Positions 18,037-25,946 of a stretch of DNA of 64,000 nt are shown here, in pieces. Under the pieces are notes generated by a model. That model was not told the origin of the DNA. It did not search any database and saw nothing but the letters and a program-made list of their open reading frames with translations. The translations under genes and the position numbers were made by a program. The first letter of the stretch is position 1. Each line of letters opens with the position of its first letter. The DNA is taken from the NCBI RefSeq assembly GCF_039541075.1, contig NZ_BAABFN010000002.1, positions 930,001 to 994,000 of the forward strand, read 5' to 3'. Source of the stretch: Compostibacter hankyongensis. GTDB taxonomy: Bacteria; Bacteroidota; Bacteroidia; Chitinophagales; Chitinophagaceae.

Positions 18037-18252
18037 TCAACGATCCATTGATTGGTCCCCAGTTCTACAGAGGATGTCAGCAGCATACAAAAAAACCATA
18101 AATAAGAACAATGGCGCCAGGCAAGCCCTGATCATTTCTTTATTGGAACCCCCCAGAGCAATACGTTCGGACCTCGGAAACTCCTGTCCGATCAACAGTA
18201 CTCCATAAAGCAGCGTAAGCGGAATCATGGCGACAACAGCCGTTATTAAGGA
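18037..18252 (-). pseudogene. remnant of an MFS sugar transporter
   Basis: Minus-strand readable fragment of about 70 codons (…SLITAVVAMIPLTLLYGVLL… to a stop at 18037-18039). It resembles the middle of Bacteroidota MFS sugar permeases: the end of TM6, the central-loop motif GQEFPRSER, then NKEMIRACLAPLFLFMVF of TM7. The distal part (DILCRTGDQSMDR) looks like a degraded version of the usual TELGTGQWMDR stretch. Both ends are missing, since a full gene would need about 1.2 kb. It lies exactly where an inner-membrane transporter of the operon would be expected, between operator sites A and B. The match is from memory of the family, not a search. Confidence 0.55.
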
Positions 18253-18270
18253 ATAGTCATCGTTAACTAT
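18253..18270. promoter_or_regulatory. operator-like palindrome B
   Basis: ATAGTCATCGTTAACTAT. Its reverse complement differs from site A at a single position. It abuts the 5' end of the transporter remnant, as an operator of the original transporter promoter would. Confidence 0.62.
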
Positions 18271-18353
18271 TTTTCAGCAAAAAAACATCCTCACCCCCCG
18301 TTGGCAAACCTGCGTTCAACCGGGACAGTATCATTTAAATAAAAACAATCAAA

Positions 18354-18371
18354 ATAGTAAACGTTAACTAT
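18354..18371. promoter_or_regulatory. operator-like palindrome C over the regulator promoter
   Basis: ATAGTAAACGTTAACTAT, an 18-bp near-palindrome. Its last three bases overlap the -7 element TATCTTTG (18369-18376) of the LacI-type regulator gene, which suggests autorepression. Confidence 0.7.
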
Positions 18372-18376
18372 CTTTG
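18369..18376 (+). promoter_or_regulatory. -7 promoter element of the LacI-type regulator
   Basis: TATCTTTG fits the Bacteroidota -7 consensus TAnnTTTG and lies 62 bp before the regulator's ATG. No clear TTTG -33 element is visible about 20 bp upstream, so the promoter may be weak. Confidence 0.55.
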
Positions 18377-18438
18377 CTCTCAAAAGTAATTCTTTTTTTA
18401 TCCCAAACAAATTTTTTCCATTTTTTCTCAAGGCCGCC

Positions 18439-19500
18439 ATGAAAAAAAATCATAAAAGAGTAGGAATAAAGGATATCGCGAAACAAGCCGGCGTATCTGT
18501 AGGACCCGTTGATAAGATTCTTAATAACCGCGGAGGGGTATCGCAAAAAACCAAAGAAAAAATCCTTAAGGCGATTAAAGATCTGAACTATAAGCCCAAT
18601 ATCTTAGCCAGCAGATTAAAGTCTACCAAAAGCTATACGATCGCTGTGCTGATGCCAAAGCCGTCTAAAGAAATCCCCTATTGGTATCAGCATAAAATAG
18701 GCTTTAAAGCAGTTCAGGAGGAATTAGATCCTTACGGATTTAATTTGGAGGTATTTTATTTTAGTCAAAACAGCGAATCATCCTTTAATACACAAACAGC
18801 CAAAATATTAAAAGAAGACCTGGACGGCATCTTTATGGTTCCCGTATTCGAAGAAAAAACAATCAAGTTCCTACAGGAATGTAAAAAAAAGAAAATTCCG
18901 GTCATCTTCTTTGACAGCACTTTTCCGGGTCTGGATAACCTTTCCTTTATTGGTCAGGATGCAAGAGATAGCGGATTCATAGCAGCAGATCTGTTGAACA
19001 GGTGTATTTCGGATAACGGCGCGCTGTTAACTGTAACGATAAGTAAGAAAGATGACAACCATGTTCAATTTGCAAAAAGAAAGGAAGGATTCAAAAGGTT
19101 TTTTGAACAACATGAGCGAAGGCTGATATGCTACGAAAACAATACACCGGATGAAGTCGATGTTCAAGCGGAGCTGAGAAACATACTGATCAAAAACAAA
19201 GACATAGAAGGCATCTTCGTAACCAACGGGGTCGCCAAGGTAGCCGCCGCCCTTGACGAATTGCATTCCAATACAAAACACAGACTGCTGGGGTACGATT
19301 TGATCAAAGAAAATGTGGACCTTTTAAATAACGGCACGATCGACTTTCTCATTTCTCAGCAGCCTCATTTACAATCTTATCAGGGGATAAAATATTTCTA
19401 TGACCATCTTATCCTAAAGCAAAACGTAAACAAAGAGCACTTTTTACCGGTCACTATTGTGATGAAGTCGACGTTAAAATATCAAACTTTCTCTCCTTAG
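18439..19500 (+). CDS. LacI-family transcriptional regulator
   Basis: 353 residues. The N-terminal HTH (about 5-55) reads VGIKDIAKQAGVSVGPVDKIL, followed by the hinge helix NYKPNILASRLKSTKS that contacts the minor groove. The C-terminal periplasmic-binding-protein-like domain (about 62-350) has IAVLMPKPSKEIPYWYQ, VIFFDSTFPG and EGIFVTNGVAKVAAAL. The SVGPVDKILNNRGGVS segment is typical of Bacteroidota sugar regulators. It is divergent from the eight-gene locus and flanked by operator sites B and C, so it most likely represses that locus and itself until a sugar ligand binds. The gene is noticeably AT-rich. Confidence 0.95.
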   Translation: MKKNHKRVGIKDIAKQAGVSVGPVDKILNNRGGVSQKTKEKILKAIKDLNYKPNILASRLKSTKSYTIAVLMPKPSKEIPYWYQHKIGFKAVQEELDPYGFNLEVFYFSQNSESSFNTQTAKILKEDLDGIFMVPVFEEKTIKFLQECKKKKIPVIFFDSTFPGLDNLSFIGQDARDSGFIAADLLNRCISDNGALLTVTISKKDDNHVQFAKRKEGFKRFFEQHERRLICYENNTPDEVDVQAELRNILIKNKDIEGIFVTNGVAKVAAALDELHSNTKHRLLGYDLIKENVDLLNNGTIDFLISQQPHLQSYQGIKYFYDHLILKQNVNKEHFLPVTIVMKSTLKYQTFSP

Positions 19501-19580
19501 TACCTGCCTTTAACGTAACGCACCGTTTTCTTTGCTTTCTTTTTTCCCGATTTTGATTTCATGAAGAAAGCTTTGACCGG

Positions 19581-20762
19581 CTAATCGTCGTCACCGGTAT
19601 TTTTCAGCGCCGATAATAAAGCAAACGCCCCTTTTACGACAATCGATGAGTCCGCTATTTGCCGGGTTCCCGGCAGCTCTACCTGAAGATAGCCGTTATC
19701 TTCTGTTCCGGTCTGCACGGGGATCATCTGAAAGCGGTATGACGCATCCTTCTCCTTTACAAAAATGTATTGTTTCCCTTCGGAACGCACGACGGCCGCT
19801 TCCGGCAATACATCCGACAGGGCATTTTCCCGGTTGATATGAGCCTGGACGTAAGCACCCGGCAGGAGACGGAGGTTCGGGTCTTCCGGCATCGCATGTA
19901 AGACGACCGAACGGTCGGGACCTATTTCTCTGCCGATAAGCGTTATTTTTGCTTTATGCTCCGCCTGGCTTCCGGAAAGTCTGAAACGTACCCGCTGACC
20001 CGGCTGAACCGAATTTATATCTTTTTCATAGATGGTCAGATCAATATGGACATTCCGGATATTGTCGATCTCCAGCAGCTCCTGCTGCGGGTCCATATAT
20101 TTTCCCCGGTTGCCCGCAATCCGGGTAACATAACCGTTATCCGGGGCTACAATATCTACCGAGGACCGGATATTATCCGGCTTGAGGGTCTCTGCGGGAA
20201 TGCCCAGCATATTGAGCTTCTGGGCCAGGGCCTTTACAGATGCCTCCAGCGATTCATAATCGCTCCTCGCCTTCTGGTACGACTTCCCCGCCGCCACATC
20301 GGCCTGATACAATTCTTTTTGACGGTTATATTCCTGCCGGGCATAATCCAGCACGCTTTTATTCTTCAGATAGCTCTCCTGCAGATCCACATATTCAGGA
20401 TTCTCCAGTCTTGCCAATAAGCTGCCTTTCTTTACATAATCTCCTTCCAATACATTGATCTTCCGGATAAAGCCGCCATACGGGAACGTCACGGATATCC
20501 TGCTTTGCGGCGGCACATCCACCATGCCGCTTACCGGCAAAACGTCATTCAGCTTCCGCTGTTCCATATTTCCCAGCTGAATGCCGGCATTGCGGAATTG
20601 GTCCGGTGTAAGCGAAACAATAGTCAGGCTGTCCTCCGCTGCCGTTACTACACTTCGCTCCTCCGGCGCCTGCTTTTCTCCGGACGGCTTACAACCGTAC
20701 ATCGCCAGAAGTCCGGAAAGGACCATACCCAGCATTATCCCGAAAAAGATTTTATTTCTCAT
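19581..20762 (-). CDS. RND periplasmic adaptor subunit (CusB/CzcB type), lipoprotein
   Basis: 393-residue membrane-fusion protein linking the inner-membrane pump to the outer-membrane channel. The signal peptide ends in MYGC with lipidated Cys24. Domains in order: beta-barrel and lipoyl half (SRISVTFPYGGFIRKINVLEGDYVKKG), alpha-hairpin (about 135-205, ENPEYVDLQESYLKNKS to the QKLNMLG end), second lipoyl half (VDIVAPDNGYVTRIAGNRG) and membrane-proximal barrel (LPGAYVQAHINRE). It has no His-rich N-terminal metal site. It is the third gene of the metal-efflux operon, 26 bp after the fused permease. Confidence 0.94.
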   Translation of the reverse strand: MRNKIFFGIMLGMVLSGLLAMYGCKPSGEKQAPEERSVVTAAEDSLTIVSLTPDQFRNAGIQLGNMEQRKLNDVLPVSGMVDVPPQSRISVTFPYGGFIRKINVLEGDYVKKGSLLARLENPEYVDLQESYLKNKSVLDYARQEYNRQKELYQADVAAGKSYQKARSDYESLEASVKALAQKLNMLGIPAETLKPDNIRSSVDIVAPDNGYVTRIAGNRGKYMDPQQELLEIDNIRNVHIDLTIYEKDINSVQPGQRVRFRLSGSQAEHKAKITLIGREIGPDRSVVLHAMPEDPNLRLLPGAYVQAHINRENALSDVLPEAAVVRSEGKQYIFVKEKDASYRFQMIPVQTGTEDNGYLQVELPGTRQIADSSIVVKGAFALLSALKNTGDDD

Positions 20763-20788
20763 TTCAATATGCTTTTTATGTTTGATAT

Positions 20789-23700
20789 TTATTGAATGCC
20801 GGCCAGATATTCCAACTGAATCACAGCCAGGTTATATTGTTGAACAATATCTATATAATCATGCTGGGCGCCCATCGCCTGCTTCAGATTCTGAATGTAT
20901 TCCACATAACCGATTTCACCGCTTTTATAGCCGGCCTGGGCATTGATCAGGATCAGCTGCGCCTGTGGCAAGGCATTTTCCCGGTAATACCGAATGCTTT
21001 GACGGTATTTTTTGTAGGCTTCAAAGGCCCCTGCAAAAGTGCCTTCAAGACGCTTCAGATAAAGCTGTCCGCTGGTCTGCGCCCGGTCTACGGCAATTTT
21101 CGCCGCTTTTACGCGCTGCGCCTGCGGGCGCGGCCACAATGGGATAGACAGCCCGGCGCTGAACACGCTATAACGTTGATCGGTCATGCCTTTAAAGGTC
21201 TGACTGCTGACGCCCAGGGTAACATCGGGCATCAACAAGGATTGTTGTACTTTCTTTTCCGCCTCCTGCACCTTTATCTGTTGCTGCAGATATTTCAACT
21301 GCGGGTTACGGCTGAGCGCCGTGCTGTCTGTCTGTTGGAGGGTTAAAGGCCGGGGCAGCAGCGTATCCGATACGATGGAAACCTGCTGGTCTGTATTCAG
21401 CAAGCTTTGCAGATTGGACCGGGCGGCGCGGATATCGGCTTCGTTCTGCCGGATCAGCATCTGCAGCTGCATTACCTGCGAGCTTGCATTGGCCTGCTCC
21501 AGACGATTGGTTTCGCCGGTTTTGTACCGCAACGCTGCCGCATGCAGAAAATCGGCATAAATGCTATCCTGCCGTAACAACAGGCGGTGGCGCTGCAGCA
21601 GCCAGGCAAGCCGGTACCATCCTGTTTTTACATCCCGCGCCAGCTCATTTTGGATGAGCGTCCTCCCCAGGCGGCTTCCTGTCAGCTGCGCAATTCCCAA
21701 CCGGGAACGGCGAACGTACACAGTTGGGAAAGCAAATCTTTGGGACAGGCCGATCTCATTGTCATCGACGACGGGTTCGTTCAGCTTTCCCCAGCTTCCC
21801 GTCAGCTCCGTTTTGCCGGGATCAAAGGCCGTCTTTTTTAATGCCGCGTTGTATTGAATATCGAGATCGGCGTTTTTTACAGCCAGGTTTTGCCGTTGGG
21901 CCAGGTCCAGGGATTGCTCCAGCGTCAGATGCAATACGGTATCCTGTCCGATCACGGACTGCGCAGATAACTTCCCGGGAACGAACAGCGAAAAACCTGC
22001 CGTCAACCCGATAAATAAGACCGGGGCTTTTTTAAACTTCGCTTTAAAACCCATCTTTTCAAACAGGATATACAAGACCGGCAATACCACCAAGGTCAGC
22101 AGTGTAGAAGTAATCAATCCGCCGATGACCACCGTCGCCAACGGGCGTTGCACCTCAGCGCCTGCAGTGGTGGAAACGGCCATCGGCAGGAACCCCAGGG
22201 AAGCTACCGTTGCCGTCATGAGCACCGGCCGCAGCCGCAGCCGGGTACCGCTTAAGACCCGCTCATAAATATCCGTTACCCCCACTTTTTTCAGCTGATT
22301 AAACTCACTCACCAATACGATGCCGTTCAGCACAGCCACACCAAACAGGGCGATAAAGCCGACACCGGCTGAAATACTAAAGGACATGCCTCTCACCCAT
22401 AAGGATATGACGCCGCCGATGGCCGCCAGCGGGACAGCGGTAAAAATGAGCAGCCCTTGCTTGAAAGAGCCAAAGGCAAAAAACAACAAAATGAAAATAA
22501 GCAGCAAAGCGGCCGGCAATGCGACGGACAGCCGCTTTTGGGCATTGACCAGGTTTTCAAATTGTCCCCCGTAAGTCACGGTGTATCCGGGTGGCCATTT
22601 AAGCTGTGCATCCATTTTGCGGCGGATCTCATTGACGATGCTTTGCACATCCCGGTTGCGAACGTTGAATCCGACCGTGATCCGCCGCCGTGTTTCATCC
22701 CGCTGGATCTGATTCGGACCGTCTTTGATACTGATGACAGCCACCTGATTCAGCGGCACCTGTCCCCCGCCGGGCAAGAGCGCGAAGAGGTTATCAAAAT
22801 CGGCCGGGGACTTGCGGTAAGCGCTGTCCAGCCTCACTACGAGGTCGAACCGCCGCTCGCCTTCGAATACCAGACCTGCCGACTGACCGGCAAAAGCTGT
22901 TTGCACGGTGTTGTTCAGGTCTGCTATATTCAAACCGTATTGGGCTATCCGTGCCCGGTCGAAATGCACCACAATTTGCGGCAGACCCGTGATCTGCTCC
23001 ACATATACGTCCGTTGCCCCGTCTACCGTCCTCACGATATCGCCGGCTTCTTCTGCAAGATCAGCCAGGCGGTCCAGCTGATCGCCGTAGATCTTAAGCA
23101 CCACATCCTGCTTGGCGCCGGTCATCAGCTCGTTAAAGCGCATCTGAATGGGTTGCTGGAAGCTGAAGCTAACCCCCGGTAATACAGACAAGGCCCTGCT
23201 CATCGTATCGGCGAGCTTTTCCCTACTACCGGCGGTTACCCATTCATCTCTACTTTTTAGCAACACGATCAGATCGCATGCTTCAACAGGCATCGGGTCG
23301 GTTGGGATCTCCGAAGAGCCGATCTTGCCTACCACTTCCTTTACTTCCGGAAATTGCGTTAGTAAAATGCGGGCTGCTTTGTCGCTGGCATTTATTGTCT
23401 CTGTCAATGCGCTTCCGGGAAGCAAACGCATTTCCACGGCGAAATCCCCTTCATCCAATTGGGGGATGAATTCTCCTCCCATACGTGAAAAGATAAAGGC
23501 GGATATGCCGAATGCGCCGGCGGCAATGCCCAGAACCAACCATCTTCGTCGTAATGCCCACCGGATGACCGGGTCGTATGTCTTTTGCAACCTTCCCATA
23601 AGCCGGTCCGAAAGATTCCGCTTATGAGCCGTACGCCGGGGCAGCACAATGGTCGCCATCATGGGGACGTAGGTGACCGAAAGGAGCAATGCTCCGAGGA

Positions 23701-25165
23701 TAGCAAAAGCCACCGTTTCCGCCATAGGACGAAACATCTTTCCTTCTATACCGGTCAACGCCAGGATAGGCAGATATACGATAAGGATAATGATCTGGCC
23801 GAAAGCCGCCGAGCTCATCATCTTACCGGCAGACGCATAGACCTGCTCGTTCATTTGCGCCGTGTCGAGCCGGGCAACACCGGCATGACGACCTTTGCTT
23901 TGCAATATCCTGTGCATGACTGCCTCGACGATGATCACAGCGCCGTCTACAATCAGGCCGAAATCCAGCGCGCCAAGGCTCATCAGGTTGCCGGAAACGC
24001 CGAAAATGTTCATCATACCCAATGCAAAGAGCATGGCCAGCGGGATAACGGAAGCCACCAGCAATCCGCTTCGTAAATTGCCCAAAAACAGCACCAGCAC
24101 AAAGATCACGATCAGGGCGCCTTCCGTCAGGTTCCGACTGACCGTGTGGATGGCCCTCCCCACCAGGGCGCTGCGATCCAGGAAGGGCTCTATCGTTACC
24201 CCTTCCGGCAACGTCTTTTCGATCCGGGCCACCTTCTCCTTTACGTTGCCGATCACCCGGTTCGAGTTCCCGCCTTTAAGCATCAGGACAATACCGCCCA
24301 CCACTTCCCCGTTTCCGTTGCGCGTCATGGCGCCGTACCGCACGGCATGACCCAGCCTTACGTCGGCTACATCGCGGATCAATACCGGTACGCCTGAGGG
24401 GTTGACCTTGAGTACAATTTTTCCGATGTCCGGCAGGCTGTCTATCCGTCCTTCCGTCCGGATAAAATAGGCATTGGGGCCTTTCTCAATGTAAGCGCCC
24501 CCCGTATTCTGGTTATTTTCTTTCAAGGCGGCGAAAAGATCGGCGATGGTGATATCGGCCGCCCTTAATCTCTGCGGATCTATCGCGATCTCGTATTGTT
24601 TTAAAAAGCCTCCGAAGCTGCTTACATCGGCAACACCCGGAGTACCTAACAATTGTCGCCGTACGATCCAGTCTTCGATCGTGCGCAACTGCATCGGGGT
24701 ATATCTATCCTCGTATCCCTTTTCAGGACGAACGATGTACTGGTAAATCTCACCCAGACCGGTAGTGACGGGAGCCATCGCAGGCGTACCCGCCCCTTCC
24801 GGTATCTGCTCTTTTGCCGCGCCCAGCCGTTCCTGTACCTGCTGCCGCGCCCAGTAAATATTCCTGCCATCCTCAAAAACGATGGTTACCACCGACAAGC
24901 CAAAGCGGGAAATGGAACGGATCTCTTTTACGTCCGGGATAGTCGCCATGCTGATCTCTACCGGATAGGTAATAAACTGCTCTACTTCCTGGGCAGCGAG
25001 GGAAGGGCTGGAAGTGATCACCTGGACCTGGTTGTTCGTAATATCCGGTACGGCGTCTATAGGCAACCGGCTCAGTGAATAAATGCCCCAGATGATCAAC
25101 CCCAGGGTAAATAAGCCGATGATCAGCTTATTTTCGATGGAAAACCTGATAATTCTGTTTAGCAT
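20789..25165 (-). CDS. heavy-metal RND permease fused to a TolC-like outer-membrane factor
   Basis: 1458-residue fusion. Residues about 1-1035 form a complete CusA/CzcA permease, with the proton-relay motif DFGLIVDGAVIIVEAV in TM4, GGEFIPQLDEGDFAVEMRLLPG and a last TM block ending VLYILFEKMGFKAKFKK. A further hydrophobic segment acts like an internal signal sequence (VLFIGLTAGFSLFVPGKLSAQS, about 1040-1062). After it come about 395 residues of TolC-like coiled-coil hairpins (LTLEQSLDLAQRQNLAV; GYKSGEIGYVEYIQNLKQAMG). The TM4 signature and neighbours indicate divalent or monovalent metal export (Cu/Ag or Co/Zn/Cd). Fusions of this kind are known in Bacteroidota. How the C-terminal part reaches the outer membrane (cleavage after AQS or a tethered form) is not evident. 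Confidence 0.94.
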   Translation of the reverse strand: MLNRIIRFSIENKLIIGLFTLGLIIWGIYSLSRLPIDAVPDITNNQVQVITSSPSLAAQEVEQFITYPVEISMATIPDVKEIRSISRFGLSVVTIVFEDGRNIYWARQQVQERLGAAKEQIPEGAGTPAMAPVTTGLGEIYQYIVRPEKGYEDRYTPMQLRTIEDWIVRRQLLGTPGVADVSSFGGFLKQYEIAIDPQRLRAADITIADLFAALKENNQNTGGAYIEKGPNAYFIRTEGRIDSLPDIGKIVLKVNPSGVPVLIRDVADVRLGHAVRYGAMTRNGNGEVVGGIVLMLKGGNSNRVIGNVKEKVARIEKTLPEGVTIEPFLDRSALVGRAIHTVSRNLTEGALIVIFVLVLFLGNLRSGLLVASVIPLAMLFALGMMNIFGVSGNLMSLGALDFGLIVDGAVIIVEAVMHRILQSKGRHAGVARLDTAQMNEQVYASAGKMMSSAAFGQIIILIVYLPILALTGIEGKMFRPMAETVAFAILGALLLSVTYVPMMATIVLPRRTAHKRNLSDRLMGRLQKTYDPVIRWALRRRWLVLGIAAGAFGISAFIFSRMGGEFIPQLDEGDFAVEMRLLPGSALTETINASDKAARILLTQFPEVKEVVGKIGSSEIPTDPMPVEACDLIVLLKSRDEWVTAGSREKLADTMSRALSVLPGVSFSFQQPIQMRFNELMTGAKQDVVLKIYGDQLDRLADLAEEAGDIVRTVDGATDVYVEQITGLPQIVVHFDRARIAQYGLNIADLNNTVQTAFAGQSAGLVFEGERRFDLVVRLDSAYRKSPADFDNLFALLPGGGQVPLNQVAVISIKDGPNQIQRDETRRRITVGFNVRNRDVQSIVNEIRRKMDAQLKWPPGYTVTYGGQFENLVNAQKRLSVALPAALLLIFILLFFAFGSFKQGLLIFTAVPLAAIGGVISLWVRGMSFSISAGVGFIALFGVAVLNGIVLVSEFNQLKKVGVTDIYERVLSGTRLRLRPVLMTATVASLGFLPMAVSTTAGAEVQRPLATVVIGGLITSTLLTLVVLPVLYILFEKMGFKAKFKKAPVLFIGLTAGFSLFVPGKLSAQSVIGQDTVLHLTLEQSLDLAQRQNLAVKNADLDIQYNAALKKTAFDPGKTELTGSWGKLNEPVVDDNEIGLSQRFAFPTVYVRRSRLGIAQLTGSRLGRTLIQNELARDVKTGWYRLAWLLQRHRLLLRQDSIYADFLHAAALRYKTGETNRLEQANASSQVMQLQMLIRQNEADIRAARSNLQSLLNTDQQVSIVSDTLLPRPLTLQQTDSTALSRNPQLKYLQQQIKVQEAEKKVQQSLLMPDVTLGVSSQTFKGMTDQRYSVFSAGLSIPLWPRPQAQRVKAAKIAVDRAQTSGQLYLKRLEGTFAGAFEAYKKYRQSIRYYRENALPQAQLILINAQAGYKSGEIGYVEYIQNLKQAMGAQHDYIDIVQQYNLAVIQLEYLAGIQ

Positions 25166-25408
25166 AGCTGTTCAAATAAGCTATCCAATGAATAATCAAT
25201 CCGGTAACCGCCGGGATCAAATAGATGCAGACCATAAGGACAATCCACAATGACCCTTGACCAAAGAAAGACTTTTGGCAGGCCTGCCGCCATAACCCTG
25301 ACCATGCGGCTTACCGGATGAACATGACCTTGGTCATATCATCAGATAAAAAAGAAATAATTGTTGAAAACAGACATACACACTGCATTCGTGTGCAGGG
25401 AAGAAAAA

Positions 25409-25723
25409 CTAAGAAAGCAGCTGGGGAGGTTGCCAGATCGGAAGAACGACGTCAATGTAATTTCCCTCCAGGTATGCGGTATAAGCAGAAGGGTGATTCG
25501 GAGGAGAAAGATGGGCTTTCGATGAAGCTTTTACAACAGTGTGCACCACGCAGCAGGCGCAGTAGCAAAACGGGCTGCAGCTGTCAGGGCGGTCCTGATG
25601 AGGGTCGGAAGCCGCACTGCTCACCGTCTCCACCCTTTTCCCCGAGGCAAATGAGTCTGCACACGGCACCAGGTGGAGCGCCATGATAACCATGATCATA
25701 AAAAGGGAGACCATTTGCTTCAT
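25409..25723 (-). CDS. DUF6660-like Cys-rich secreted protein of the metal-efflux operon
   Basis: About 104 residues. A signal sequence (MKQMVSLFMIMVIMALHLVPC) is followed by a Cys cluster SCSPFCYCACC and the closing signature IWQPPQLLS, which is characteristic of the small proteins encoded ahead of CusA-type pumps in Bacteroidota. The Cys cluster could bind metal in the periplasm; its function is unproven. ATGs at 25729, 25723 and 25714 are all possible; the -7 element at 25731-25738 would place transcription start near 25725, which disfavours the first. It heads the minus-strand operon, 243 bp before the permease gene, and I see no other gene in that spacer. Confidence 0.82.
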   Translation of the reverse strand: MKQMVSLFMIMVIMALHLVPCADSFASGKRVETVSSAASDPHQDRPDSCSPFCYCACCVVHTVVKASSKAHLSPPNHPSAYTAYLEGNYIDVVLPIWQPPQLLS

Positions 25724-25730
25724 CGCCATG

Positions 25731-25738
25731 CAAATATA
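25731..25738 (-). promoter_or_regulatory. -7 promoter element of the metal-efflux operon
   Basis: TATATTTG on the minus strand matches TAnnTTTG. It is so close to the candidate ATGs that the transcript would have almost no leader. No convincing -33 element. Confidence 0.45.
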
Positions 25739-25866
25739 GCATTTTCTAAAGCTGCGGACTCCGGCCGGAAAAAATTTATAAACCAGTACAAAAAAGCCAC
25801 GAGCTATAAATATGCCTTCTGTTATCTTATCAGATTATACCCCTGTAAATAAAAACCGCCTGTAAA

Positions 25867-25888
25867 CAATAGCCAAAAATGGCTATTG
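25867..25888. repeat. 9-bp inverted repeat (hairpin)
   Basis: CAATAGCCA, 4-base A loop, TGGCTATTG: a perfect stem. It lies in the divergent spacer between the metal-efflux operon and the 892-residue-type secreted protein gene, 59 bp before the latter's ATG. No T-tract follows, so an operator or RNA hairpin is more likely than a terminator. Confidence 0.5.
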
Positions 25889-25946
25889 CCCCGCTCAGGG
25901 GGGAGGAGGAATTTTGTGCAATTGAATCTGATCAACCATGTTACCC

